DNA of 64,000 nucleotides from Kitasatospora sp. CB01950 (GTDB lineage: Bacteria; Actinomycetota; Actinomycetes; Streptomycetales; Streptomycetaceae). Shown piece after piece: positions 1 to 7,278 of this stretch (position 1 is the stretch's first letter; each line of letters opens with the position of its first letter). Location of the stretch: contig NZ_LISX01000003.1 in the NCBI RefSeq assembly GCF_001905465.1, forward strand, positions 714,698-778,697. The letters are read 5' to 3'. A program made the translations under genes and the position numbers. The notes under the pieces were generated by a model that saw nothing but the letters and a program-made list of their open reading frames with translations, was not told where the DNA came from and made no database searches.

Positions 1-2
1 GG

Positions 3-806
3 CTGACAGTCGCCGCCGTCCGGGAGACCCGCGAACACGCCCGGGCCGAGGCCGCCGCACACGCGGCGTCCAGTGGCACGCCGTCGGAGGGAACGGCCAC
101 TGCCGGTGCAGCGGTGCGTGCAGTCGACGCGACGCCCGATAGCGCGGCCGCGGCGGCGTCCGAGAGCACCGGTACGGCTCCCGCGCACGGCGGACCGGAC
201 GACCCGGCGAGGTTCAGTACGGCCCGAATAGCCCGGATCACCAGCCTCGGCGACCGGGCGCTGTCCGCCGCCAGCTGGGCCGGCATGGTCAACAACCTCA
301 ACGATGCCCTCGCCTGGGGCATCTTCCCGCTGCTGTACGCCGCGCACGGACTGGAGCTCGGCCGGATCGGCATCCTGGCCGCGCTCTACCCGGCGGTCTG
401 GGGCGCGGGGCAGATGCTCACCGGCTGGTGGTCGGACCGCATCGGACGCAAGCACCTGATCACCGCGGGCATGCTGCTGCAGGCCGCCGCCCTCGGCCTG
501 GTCGCGGTCGGAACCAGCTTCCCGGTGTGGGCCGCCGCCCAGGCCCTGCTGGGTGCGGGCACCGCGCTGGTCTACCCGACGCTGCTGGCGGTCGTCGGAG
601 ACGTCGCCCACCCTGCCTGGCGGGCACGCGCCGTCGGCATCTACCGACTCTGGCGCGACGGCGGCTTCGCGGTCGGCGCACTGCTGGCGGGCATCCTCGC
701 CGACGCGTACGGCGTGACCACCGCGATCTGGGCGGTCGCCGCACTGACCGCCGCGGCGGGCGTCACCGTGGCGGTGCGGATGTACGAGACCCACCCGCGC
801 AACTGA
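3..806 (+). CDS. MFS transporter, C-terminal half (5' end outside window)
   Basis: The reading frame is open from the first bases of the window to a TGA at 804-806, giving about 267 residues of a protein whose N-terminal half lies upstream. The first 90 residues are a hydrophilic Ala/Glu-rich stretch, which fits the long central cytoplasmic loop of a 12-helix major facilitator. It is followed by about six hydrophobic helices. A GWWSDRIGRK sequence matches the MFS motif A repeat between helices 8 and 9. An internal GTG at 114 could be taken for a start, but no Shine-Dalgarno precedes it and coding continues upstream. The substrate cannot be read from this part; drug or sugar export are both possible. 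The last 44 bases overlap the convergent remnant on the minus strand. Confidence 0.85.
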   Translation: MTVAAVRETREHARAEAAAHAASSGTPSEGTATAGAAVRAVDATPDSAAAAASESTGTAPAHGGPDDPARFSTARIARITSLGDRALSAASWAGMVNNLNDALAWGIFPLLYAAHGLELGRIGILAALYPAVWGAGQMLTGWWSDRIGRKHLITAGMLLQAAALGLVAVGTSFPVWAAAQALLGAGTALVYPTLLAVVGDVAHPAWRARAVGIYRLWRDGGFAVGALLAGILADAYGVTTAIWAVAALTAAAGVTVAVRMYETHPRN

Positions 807-1182
807 TCAACAGAAAGGTCTGAAGGACGATCGGGACGATGCCCAGCACCAGCGCCAGGACCGGCAGCACGACGAGCCAGGTGATGACCAGGCGGAGCGG
901 CATACCGATGTCGTGGTGGGGCAGTCTTCCCGTGCGCCGGAGCTTGGTGGAGCGACGGGCGCTCAGTGTCAACAGCACGAGGCCGGGAGTGAAGGAGAAC
1001 AGCCACAGGCCGAACAGGAACTTGGCGGCGTCCCCGACCCTCGTGGTCCGTTCCGGACGCGACACACCGGCCGGCCGGCTTGCAGCTCACCTCCACCACG
1101 GTGCCGGGGGAGTAGCGGAGAGGGCTCTTCGGCAGTCGCCGGCGCCCCTCCGCCAGGTCGGCATCGGGGCACCGGTCGGCCG
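763..1182 (-). pseudogene. Frameshifted remnant of small membrane protein (paralogue of the 16.6-18.0 kb pair)
   Basis: Two minus-strand frames together resemble the C-terminal two thirds of the membrane proteins at 16626-17270 and 17355-17990. Frame one (about 1050-1160) encodes GRRRL...YSPGTVVEVSCKPAGRC, which aligns with GRRRQ...YPAGTVVKVRCTEDGVC of the 17355 gene, including the paired cysteines. Frame two (about 763-1062) continues with a hydrophobic helix, a basic loop and a second helix, the same order as in the paralogues. The join needs a frameshift just after the second cysteine near 1060. The N-terminal helix and first cysteine segment are missing, cut off by the phosphatase gene, and the 3' end reads into the end of the convergent MFS gene. 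A 100-residue protein from GTG 1065 could still be made, but I read the locus as decayed. Confidence 0.6.
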
Positions 1183-1890
1183 CTACCGGCGCTCCGGGGA
1201 GTGGAACTCGGCACGCAGGGAGGCGAGTTCGGAGGTCCGGGCACCGTGGGCGCGCAGGTGGTCGTCCAGGGTGCCGTGGTGGGAGCGGACGGAGATCAGG
1301 GCGCGTCGCAGGAGGACGGCCGTGACCGGGCGGGTGGCGTGGCCGGGGGCGTCGGGGCCGGGCGTGGTGAGGCCCAGCGCGGTGTTGGAGTGGAGGAAGT
1401 CGGCGAGGATCTCCGGCTCGGCGGCTCCCAGCAGCGACTGCACCAGGGCGACCACCAGGCCGGTGCGGTCCTTGCCGGACGCGCAGTGGACGAGGACGGC
1501 CCGGCGTTCGGCGGTGAGCAGGGCGCGGACCGCCGCGACGGCGGGGCGTCCGGCGTGTTCGGCCATCAGCGGGTACAGCTCGGCCTGCTCCTCGGGCCAG
1601 CGCTGCTCGGGGAAGACCGGGACGTGCAGGTGACGGATGCCGCTGTCGCCGAGTGCATCCGGGCGGGCGGCGGTCTCCGGAGCGCTGCGCACGTCGATGA
1701 CGGTGCGCACGCCGAGGTCCCACAGCTTCTGCGCGCCGTCGGGCGTCAGTCCGTCCAGGGCGCCGGAGCGGTACAGCACTCCGTGGGGGAGGGCCCCGAG
1801 ACCGCCCGCGTCCCGGAAGTTGCGCACCCCGGGGACGGTGAGGCCGGCCACGTCCGCCGCCGTAGATTCGTCTGCGATCATGGCGGCCAT
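1183..1890 (-). CDS. Tyrosine-protein phosphatase (Y_phosphatase3 type)
   Basis: Predicted cytoplasmic 235-residue protein phosphatase of the bacterial IphP/PtpB-like family. The NFRDAGG box typical of this family lies at residues 24-30, and the P-loop HCASGKDRTG is at 135-144, with Cys136 as nucleophile and Arg142 as phosphate-binding residue. These enzymes remove phosphate from phosphotyrosine and sometimes from phosphoserine or phosphoinositides. Start: ATG at 1890; an in-frame ATG three codons later is an alternative. The gene lies 94 bp downstream of glyA on the same strand and could be read through from it, but no functional link is evident. Family assignment is firm; the physiological substrate is unknown. 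Confidence 0.9.
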   Translation of the reverse strand: MAAMIADESTAADVAGLTVPGVRNFRDAGGLGALPHGVLYRSGALDGLTPDGAQKLWDLGVRTVIDVRSAPETAARPDALGDSGIRHLHVPVFPEQRWPEEQAELYPLMAEHAGRPAVAAVRALLTAERRAVLVHCASGKDRTGLVVALVQSLLGAAEPEILADFLHSNTALGLTTPGPDAPGHATRPVTAVLLRRALISVRSHHGTLDDHLRAHGARTSELASLRAEFHSPERR

Positions 1891-1984
1891 CCTAGGCAGC
1901 CCGGGCTCGCCGACGGCCGGGCGGGCCGGGCAGCCCGGGGCGCGGCAGGGGAGGCCGCGGCCCGGGCCGCCGGGCGAGTGGCGG

Positions 1985-3433
1985 TCAGGCGAGGGTGATG
2001 CCGGGGTAGAGCGGGTACTCGGCGAGCAGGTCGACGGCGCGCTTGGCGACCGCGTCGCGGACGGCCGTGTCGAGCACGTACTGCGCCTTGGACGTGCCGG
2101 CGGCGGAGGTCGAGGACAGCACGGTGTGGATCAGGTCGGCGACCTCGTCCAGCTCCGCCGTGCCCAGGCCGCGGGTGGTGAGGGCGGGGGTGCCGAGTCG
2201 GACGCCCGAGGTGTACCAGGCGCCGTTCCGGTCCTGCGGCACGGAGTTGCGGTTGGTGACGATCCCCGAGTCCAGCAGCGCCGCCTCGGCCTGCCGGCCG
2301 GTCAGACCGTAGGAGGAGACGTCCGCCAGCACCAGGTGGTTCTCGGTGCCGCCGGTCACCAGTCGGGCGCCTCGCTTCAACAGGCCCTCGGCCAGCGCGT
2401 GCGCGTTGTCCACCACCTGCTGGGCGTACACCCGGAACTCGGGACGGCGGGCCTCCGCGAACGCGACGGCCTTCGCGGCCATCACGTGCGACAGCGGGCC
2501 GCCGAGCACCAGCGGGCAGCCCCGGTCGACGTGCTCGGCCAGCTCGGAGGTGCACAGCACCATGCCGCCGCGCGGGCCGCGCAGGGACTTGTGCGTGGTG
2601 GTGGTGACGATCTGCGCGTGCGCGACCGGGTCGAAGTCGCCGGTCAGTACCTTGCCCGCGACCAGCCCGGCGAAGTGCGCCATGTCGACCATCAGGGTCG
2701 CGCCGACCTCGTCCGCGATCTCCCGCATCTTGCGGAAGTTCACCAGCCGCGGGTACGCCGAGTACCCGGCGACCAGGATCAGCGGCTTGAAGTCGAGGGC
2801 GATCCGCCGGACCTCGTTGTAGTCGACCAGCCCGGTCACGGGGTCCGTCCCGTAGCTGCGCTGGTCGAACATCTTGCCGGAGATGTTCGGGCGGAAGCCG
2901 TGCGTCAGGTGCCCGCCGGTGTCCAGCGACATGCCGAGCATCCGCTGGTTGCCCAGCTCGTGGCGGAGCTCCGCCCAGTCCTGCTCGCTCAGGTCGTTGA
3001 CGTTGCGCACGCCCGCCCGGTGCAGCGCCGGGCTCTCCACCCGCTGCGAGAGCACCGCCCAGAACGCCGTCAGGTTGGCGTCGATCCCGGAGTGCGGCTG
3101 CACGTACGCGTGCTCGGCGCCGAACAGCTCCCGGGCGTGCTCGGCGGCCAGCAGCTCCACCGTGTCGACGTTCCGGCAGCCCGCGTAGAAACGGCGGCCG
3201 GGGGTGCCCTCCGCGTACTTGTCGCTCAGCCAGTTGCCCATCGCCAGCAGCACGGCGGGCGAGGCGTAGTTCTCACTGGCGATCAGCTTCAGCGAGGCAC
3301 GCTGGTCCTCGATCTCCGCGCCGATCGCCGCGGCGACCCGCGGTTCGACGGCGCGCACCACGTCCAGGGCGCTGCGGAAGGCGGTGTCGGCGGCAGGGCT
3401 GCCGAAGGTGTGCGGAAGCAGGGACTCGGCCAA
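1985..3433 (-). CDS. glyA: Serine hydroxymethyltransferase
   Basis: Pyridoxal-phosphate enzyme that interconverts serine plus tetrahydrofolate with glycine plus 5,10-methylene-tetrahydrofolate in the cytoplasm. The PLP lysine is Lys282 in [14 protein letters not shown], and the [12 protein letters not shown] segment (249-260) is the conserved active-site strand. At 482 residues it is longer than the usual 415-430. The extra length is an N-terminal extension and an insert around residues 130-165, as in the longer actinobacterial GlyA type. Start is TTG at 3431-3433 with GAGGAG six bases upstream; no better start lies between it and the leader. The leader carries a ZTP-type riboswitch (3465-3575), which ties expression to one-carbon and purine status. 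Confidence 0.95.
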   Translation of the reverse strand: MAESLLPHTFGSPAADTAFRSALDVVRAVEPRVAAAIGAEIEDQRASLKLIASENYASPAVLLAMGNWLSDKYAEGTPGRRFYAGCRNVDTVELLAAEHARELFGAEHAYVQPHSGIDANLTAFWAVLSQRVESPALHRAGVRNVNDLSEQDWAELRHELGNQRMLGMSLDTGGHLTHGFRPNISGKMFDQRSYGTDPVTGLVDYNEVRRIALDFKPLILVAGYSAYPRLVNFRKMREIADEVGATLMVDMAHFAGLVAGKVLTGDFDPVAHAQIVTTTTHKSLRGPRGGMVLCTSELAEHVDRGCPLVLGGPLSHVMAAKAVAFAEARRPEFRVYAQQVVDNAHALAEGLLKRGARLVTGGTENHLVLADVSSYGLTGRQAEAALLDSGIVTNRNSVPQDRNGAWYTSGVRLGTPALTTRGLGTAELDEVADLIHTVLSSTSAAGTSKAQYVLDTAVRDAVAKRAVDLLAEYPLYPGITLA

Positions 3434-3464
3434 GGCGGTCTCCTCGTACGGAACGGCGACGATT

Positions 3465-3575
3465 CGGACGGCCCAGGCGCTCGGCTACAGCACAACGGAA
3501 CCCGCGGGTTCCGTGCGGAGCCGCTCCCCGATGGTGAGTTCCATCCCAGCGCGCCAGTCACGGCTCACCGCGATG
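3465..3575 (-). promoter_or_regulatory. ZTP (pfl) riboswitch in the glyA leader
   Basis: Read on the minus strand, this leader contains in order GCCGTGACTGGCG, ATCGGGGAGCG and GCGCCTGGGC, the conserved blocks of the ZTP/ZMP-sensing pfl riboswitch. GGTGA at the 5' side can pair with TCACC just before the second block, forming the first-domain stem. A perfect hairpin (GGAACCCGCGGGTTCC) fills the variable linker between domains. The aptamer ends about 32 bases before the TTG start of glyA. The class senses AICAR phosphates (ZMP/ZTP), which build up when 10-formyl-tetrahydrofolate is short, and is known upstream of folate and purine genes including glyA. Identification is by visible motif order, not by a covariance search. 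Confidence 0.85.
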
Positions 3576-3596
3576 GTACCAACCCGCCGCGACCGG

Positions 3597-3637
3597 TCCG
3601 TCCGAGCCCGCATCGTCCGAGCTCGTATCGTCCGAGG
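3597..3637. repeat. 15-bp tandem repeat, about 2.7 copies
   Basis: A unit of the form ATCGTCCGAGCTCGT is repeated with small changes. It lies exactly where the DinB-like fragment begins and upstream of it no DinB similarity is visible, so it may mark the deletion junction. Confidence 0.6.
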
Positions 3638-3920
3638 CGGCGAGGACGTCCCGCCGTTGCACTTCGTCGAGGGCCACAAGGGCGCCGACTTCGACCTGCT
3701 GGACCCGGCGCGCGCCGAGCAGGAGTACCGGCAGCTGCTGGAGGAACAGCGCCTCGCCGACCTCGCGGTGGCCGGTGCCTCGCTGGACGCCACGCTGGTC
3801 GTGTGCGACGAGGAGCAGTCGCTGCGGATGACGTTCCTGCACGTCATCGCCGAGTACGCCCGGCACAACGGTCACGCGGACCTGCTGCGCGAGCACATCG
3901 ACGGGGTCACGGGCTCCTGA
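3636..3920 (+). pseudogene. DinB/DUF664-family protein, 3' fragment only
   Basis: About 94 residues from GGEDVPPLHF to the stop look like the C-terminal half of actinobacterial DinB/DUF664 proteins, including DFDLLDPARAEQEY and the EYARHNGHADLLREHIDG ending with its metal-site histidine region. The N-terminal helices normally found before this part (another 70-80 residues) are absent. The open frame can be extended upstream to 3384, but that sequence is the glyA leader and the short tandem repeat and does not resemble the family. There is no good ribosome site near the first conserved codon. I read it as a truncated gene. Family members are predicted metal-dependent four-helix proteins acting with low-molecular-weight thiols. 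Confidence 0.7.
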
Positions 3921-4004
3921 GCGAGGCCGAAGTGCCGTGCGGGGCAAGGGGAATGGAGGGGCCCCGGCGGACGTACCGTCAGATGACCGGATAGCATACT
4001 GAGT

Positions 4005-4496
4005 ATGGGACCTCTCGAACCGAATGTGCCCGAGCTGATCCTCGGTCTGATTGTCTTCTTCCTGCTGTTCGCGGTGCTCGGCAAGGTCATACTGCCGCGC
4101 ATCGAGCGGACTCTTGCCGAACGCCACGACAAGACCGACGGCGGTCTGGTCCGCGCGGAGGCCGCCCGGGCCGAGGCGGAACGGATACGCGACGAATTCC
4201 AGGCCGAGCTGAGCGCAGCCCGGCACGAGGCCGCCGCGATCCGGCAGACCGCCGCCGAGGAGGGCGCGGCCCTGATCGCCGCCCTGCGCGCCGAGGGTCT
4301 CCAGCAGCGTGAGCAGTTGGTGGCCGAGGTACACGTGCAGCTGGCCGCCGACAAGGTGCTGGCCGAGGCCGAACTGCGCGAGGACGTCATCAAGGTGGCG
4401 ACCGAGCTGGCCTCCCGGGTGGTCGGCGAGCCGCTGACCGACCTGCCCTCCACCCGTGCCATCGCGGAGGAGTACCGCAACCGCGCCACCGTCTGA
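4005..4496 (+). CDS. Orphan ATP synthase F0 subunit b-like protein
   Basis: 163-residue protein with one N-terminal membrane helix (about residues 10-30, starting from the actinobacterial b-subunit opening MGPLEPNVPELILG). A long, charged, Ala/Glu/Arg-rich helix follows to about residue 135. This is the layout of subunit b, which forms the peripheral stalk linking F0 to F1. It lies far from any other atp gene, and it is shorter at the C-terminus than housekeeping b-subunits (about 180), where subunit delta is bound. The ATG at 4005 has only a weak upstream purine stretch. A strong terminator follows at 4522-4579. It could be a spare stalk subunit or a repurposed membrane-tethered coiled coil; the sequence does not decide. 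Confidence 0.85.
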   Translation: MGPLEPNVPELILGLIVFFLLFAVLGKVILPRIERTLAERHDKTDGGLVRAEAARAEAERIRDEFQAELSAARHEAAAIRQTAAEEGAALIAALRAEGLQQREQLVAEVHVQLAADKVLAEAELREDVIKVATELASRVVGEPLTDLPSTRAIAEEYRNRATV

Positions 4497-4521
4497 CGCA
4501 CTGCCGCACCGGCAGTCGAAG

Positions 4522-4579
4522 GACGCCAACGGGCCGCCCGCCCCCGGAAGTTCCGGGAGCGGGCGGCCCGTTCGGCGTC
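4522..4579. terminator. Bidirectional hairpin terminator
   Basis: GACGCC-AAC-GGGCCGCCCGC followed by a CCCGG/CCGGG tip and the near-perfect complement with one bulged C. It lies between the convergent b-subunit gene (+) and chitinase gene (-) and can serve both. Confidence 0.85.
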
Positions 4580-4606
4580 ACCGGGGACGCGCACGAGCGC
4601 CGGCGC

Positions 4607-5890
4607 TCACGCGCACGGGCCGTCGTCCGCCCACACGCCCCACTGGCCGCTGGCGGACGGATTCTCGTTCAGGGTCCACCACTTGGCGTGGTAGTTGTGG
4701 CCGCTGTAGCTGACCTTGTCGCCGGCCACGTAGGTGGTGGTCGCCAGCCAGGCCGGGTTGCAGGTGCCGCCGGTCGACGGGCTGGAGCTGCCGGTCGGCG
4801 AGGGCGAGGACGGGGTGGTGGGCGGGGTCGCGCCGGCGAACCGCACCGTGAACTTGGTGAAGTCCCAGTCGTTCTGCGCCACGCTGGAGCACGACCCGGA
4901 CAGGCCGGGGTCCACCGTGCCGGGGCACTGCCGGTCCCGGTTGACCGACCAGTAGGTGTAGCGGGCGAGCTTGTGCGCGGTCGCGAAGTCGAGGACGGTC
5001 TGGAAGTCGGCCTGCCGGAAGTACTCGGCGGCGTCGGTGCGGCCGTTCATCATCGACACGCCCTCGTGGGCGTACGCGGTGGCCTCGTTCCAGCCGAAGG
5101 TGCTCTGCAGGATCTGGTTGAACTTCACCAGCGCGTCGGTCTGCGCCGCGGCCCCGGCGAAGCCGCCGTCGAACGGCATGATCGAGTAATTGTCGGGGGT
5201 GAATCCCTGCGACTTCGCCTCGAGGAGCATCTGGGTGCCGAACCAGCCGGTGCCGGCGTTGGTGCCCGCGGTGGTGATGGAGATGTAGATGCCCGGGTTG
5301 TTCTGCTGGAGGATCCGCGCCGCGCCGATCTCGTTGTGGATCGCGGCGGTGTTCTCGTACTCCGGCTCCTCCAGGTCGAAGTCGATCGCCTTGAGGCCGT
5401 ACTTGGTGACCACCTTCTGGTAGGCGGCGGCGGTCGCCTCGGGAGTGCCGCAGGTCTGGCCGAGCTTGGTGCCGCCGTATCCGCCCACCGACACCGACAC
5501 GTCGCCGCCCTTGGCGCGGACGGTCTGGATCACCGCCGGCATGGTGGTGTCGGAGTCGATCGAGGAGGTTCCGCCCCAGGCCGGGCTGCAACTGCTGCCC
5601 TGGGCCAGGATAAAGGCCAACTGGAAGGCCTTCTGGCCGGTGGCGTCCATCACCGCGGCGGCGTCCGGCGGGCTGTTGTCCTCCGGCATCAGGTACGGCG
5701 CGGAGGCGTACCAGTTGGAGCCGATCCCGGCGGTGGTCGCGGCGTTCGCCGGTCCGGACGCGGTGACGGCGGCCACCGCGCCGGCCAGCAGGCCGAACAC
5801 GGACAGCGCGACGGCGAGGGCGCGGCGCGGCCGGCGGCGGTGCGCCGGGACGTCGACGGCAGGGGGGTGTGGGGGAAGTGCGCGTTCCAT
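4607..5890 (-). CDS. Secreted GH18 chitinase with C-terminal CBM5/12
   Basis: 427-residue secreted chitinase. Residues 1-50 are a signal peptide with a long basic n-region and an Ala-rich cleavage site (ANA-AT). The GH18 barrel spans about 55-355; the catalytic strand reads AIDFDLE, giving Asp170, Asp172 and the proton donor Glu174. The first Asp of the full DxxDxDxE motif is replaced by Lys167. A Pro/Ser/Thr linker (about 356-375) leads to a chitin-binding module of about 50 residues with the WxxxxxYxxGDxVSYxGxxYxAxWWT pattern. It hydrolyses beta-1,4-GlcNAc chains. A DasR-like operator overlaps its promoter, as in the other two chitin genes of the window. Confidence 0.93.
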   Translation of the reverse strand: MERALPPHPPAVDVPAHRRRPRRALAVALSVFGLLAGAVAAVTASGPANAATTAGIGSNWYASAPYLMPEDNSPPDAAAVMDATGQKAFQLAFILAQGSSCSPAWGGTSSIDSDTTMPAVIQTVRAKGGDVSVSVGGYGGTKLGQTCGTPEATAAAYQKVVTKYGLKAIDFDLEEPEYENTAAIHNEIGAARILQQNNPGIYISITTAGTNAGTGWFGTQMLLEAKSQGFTPDNYSIMPFDGGFAGAAAQTDALVKFNQILQSTFGWNEATAYAHEGVSMMNGRTDAAEYFRQADFQTVLDFATAHKLARYTYWSVNRDRQCPGTVDPGLSGSCSSVAQNDWDFTKFTVRFAGATPPTTPSSPSPTGSSSPSTGGTCNPAWLATTTYVAGDKVSYSGHNYHAKWWTLNENPSASGQWGVWADDGPCA

Positions 5891-5997
5891 CGAGAACCTC
5901 TCCAGGAGGCGGCGAGGACGGCGGGCCCGGGGCGCGAAGTGGGGGCGCGCAGCCGGGTCAACGGTCGGGTACCAAGCCGAGGTTGACGTGACTGCCC

Positions 5998-6029
5998 ATT
6001 GGTATAGACCTGCGCCGGAGTGTCGTCAA
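5998..6029 (-). promoter_or_regulatory. Chitinase promoter with DasR-like (dre) operator
   Basis: On the minus strand TTGACG (6029-6024) and TATACC (6006-6001) are 17 bases apart and form a plausible -35/-10 pair. The palindrome-like ATTGGTATAGACCTGC (5998-6013 on the plus strand) matches the 16-bp dre consensus (core TGGTCTAGACCA) and covers the -10. DasR would thus block RNA polymerase until GlcN-6-P type ligands release it. Confidence 0.75.
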
Positions 6030-6036
6030 CCCTTGC

Positions 6037-6134
6037 CGACGCACCACGCGACGCACCACGACGCACTGTGACGCCCGGCGGCCGACAGCCGGGTCCCGGG
6101 CGCCCGTTCCCGGCGCCCGTTCCCGGCGCCCGGA
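6037..6134. repeat. Two short tandem repeats (12-bp and 13-bp units)
   Basis: CGACGCACCACG is repeated about 2.7 times at 6037-6072. CGGCGCCCGTTCC is repeated about 2.8 times at 6098-6134. Both lie in the gap between the chitinase promoter and the 3' end of the TetR gene. No gene is visible here. Confidence 0.7.
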
Positions 6135-6164
6135 GCGCGGCGTCCGGACGGCTCCGACGGCCCG

Positions 6165-6962
6165 TCAGCCGCGTGCCTCGGAGGCCCCGCCGCCGTGCCA
6201 GGCCTGCCCGTCGGACGCCGGGGCAGGGCGGCCCGGAGGCGTCGCGGGGGCGGGCGCGCCCGCCGGGAGGAAGGACTCCAGGCCGCGCAGGAACACCTCG
6301 ATCTTGAACGCGTACCGCTGGTCGCCGTCGCCCGTCACCATGGTGTCCGCCATGCGCTGCAGGGTCGGGAAGCGGTCGGCCGGCAGATCGTGCAGGTAGC
6401 CGCGCAACTGGTCGAAGTAGGCACCGATGTCGGTGCCCCGGGCCATCCGCTCGTGGTACACCGAGGCCTCGTACGCGTCGGTGTCGATCAACTGGCCCAG
6501 CCCGTCCAGCGCCCAGGCCGCCACCTGCGGCGGCATGCCCACCTGGAGCAGCAGGTCGAGCAGGAACTCGGTGATCCGCAACTGGCTCTCGCCCACCGGG
6601 ATGCTGCCCAGCGACACCAGCGACACGTCCCGATGGGCCGTCAGCACCCGCTGCGCCTCGAAGCAGATCTCGGTGATCTGCTCCTTCCAGCGTGCGGGCT
6701 CCGGCCGGAGCGGCAGCCGGATCTCCGACACCACCCGCTCCAGCATCAGGTCGAACAACTCCTCCTTGTTGGAGACGTGCGCGTACAGCGAGGCGGGGCC
6801 GGTGCCGAGCTCGTGCGCGACCCGCCGCATCGTCACCCCGGACAGGCCCTCGGCGTCCAGCACCCGGATCGCCGTCTCGACGATCAGCGAGCGGCTGAGC
6901 GGCTGGCGCGGGTCGGCCTTGCGTGGCTTGTGCCACGGGATCGCGGGCATCTGCGCGGGCAT
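6165..6962 (-). CDS. TetR/AcrR-family regulator
   Basis: 265-residue repressor with an N-terminal helix-turn-helix (about residues 20-70; RRVAHELGTGPASLYAHVSNKEEL) and a ligand-binding C-terminal domain of the tetracycline-repressor type. I chose ATG 6962, which has AGGTGG four bases upstream; the frame also allows GTG 6992. It is divergent from the 14-helix efflux gene at 7279, the usual arrangement for a repressor of its neighbour. Repeated GAAC-N3-GTTC palindromes in the shared intergenic region are likely operators. The C-terminus is a Pro/Ala/Gly-rich tail of low complexity. The effector is unknown, probably a lipophilic or cationic compound exported by the pump. Confidence 0.9.
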   Translation of the reverse strand: MPAQMPAIPWHKPRKADPRQPLSRSLIVETAIRVLDAEGLSGVTMRRVAHELGTGPASLYAHVSNKEELFDLMLERVVSEIRLPLRPEPARWKEQITEICFEAQRVLTAHRDVSLVSLGSIPVGESQLRITEFLLDLLLQVGMPPQVAAWALDGLGQLIDTDAYEASVYHERMARGTDIGAYFDQLRGYLHDLPADRFPTLQRMADTMVTGDGDQRYAFKIEVFLRGLESFLPAGAPAPATPPGRPAPASDGQAWHGGGASEARG

Positions 6963-6981
6963 CGGGCCACCTGCTTTCGCT

Positions 6982-7228
6982 GAACGTTCCACTGTCGATC
7001 ATCGTACTCCGGACGAACGCCGTTCGAGCAGTGGGCGAAGCGTCCGTTTCCGGGGCGGGTCGCAGGAGGCGCGTGCGGCCCGTCGAGGCAGGTTGGGTGG
7101 CCGTGCGCGGTCCGGGGAGCCCCTCGGGGAAGGGTCAGGGACGGACTCGGGGAGAAGTCAGGGTAAAACCGTTTGACGGGAACGGCGCTCGACTCGTAGA
7201 ACAGTGTTCGTTCGAAGAAACACCGTTC
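6982..7228. promoter_or_regulatory. Shared TetR/MFS promoter region with GAAC-N3-GTTC palindromes
   Basis: GAACGCCGTTC at 7015-7025 and GAACAGTGTTC at 7199-7209 share the form GAAC-N3-GTTC. A third, imperfect copy (AAACACCGTTC) lies at 7218-7228, and GAACGTTC occurs at 6982-6989 in the TetR leader. Their position on both sides of the divergent promoters fits binding by the adjacent TetR protein. Confidence 0.6.
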
Positions 7229-7278
7229 ACTGCGCGGCCCCCGTCCACCGCGCCCTGGCATTCAGCAGGAGTATGCAA

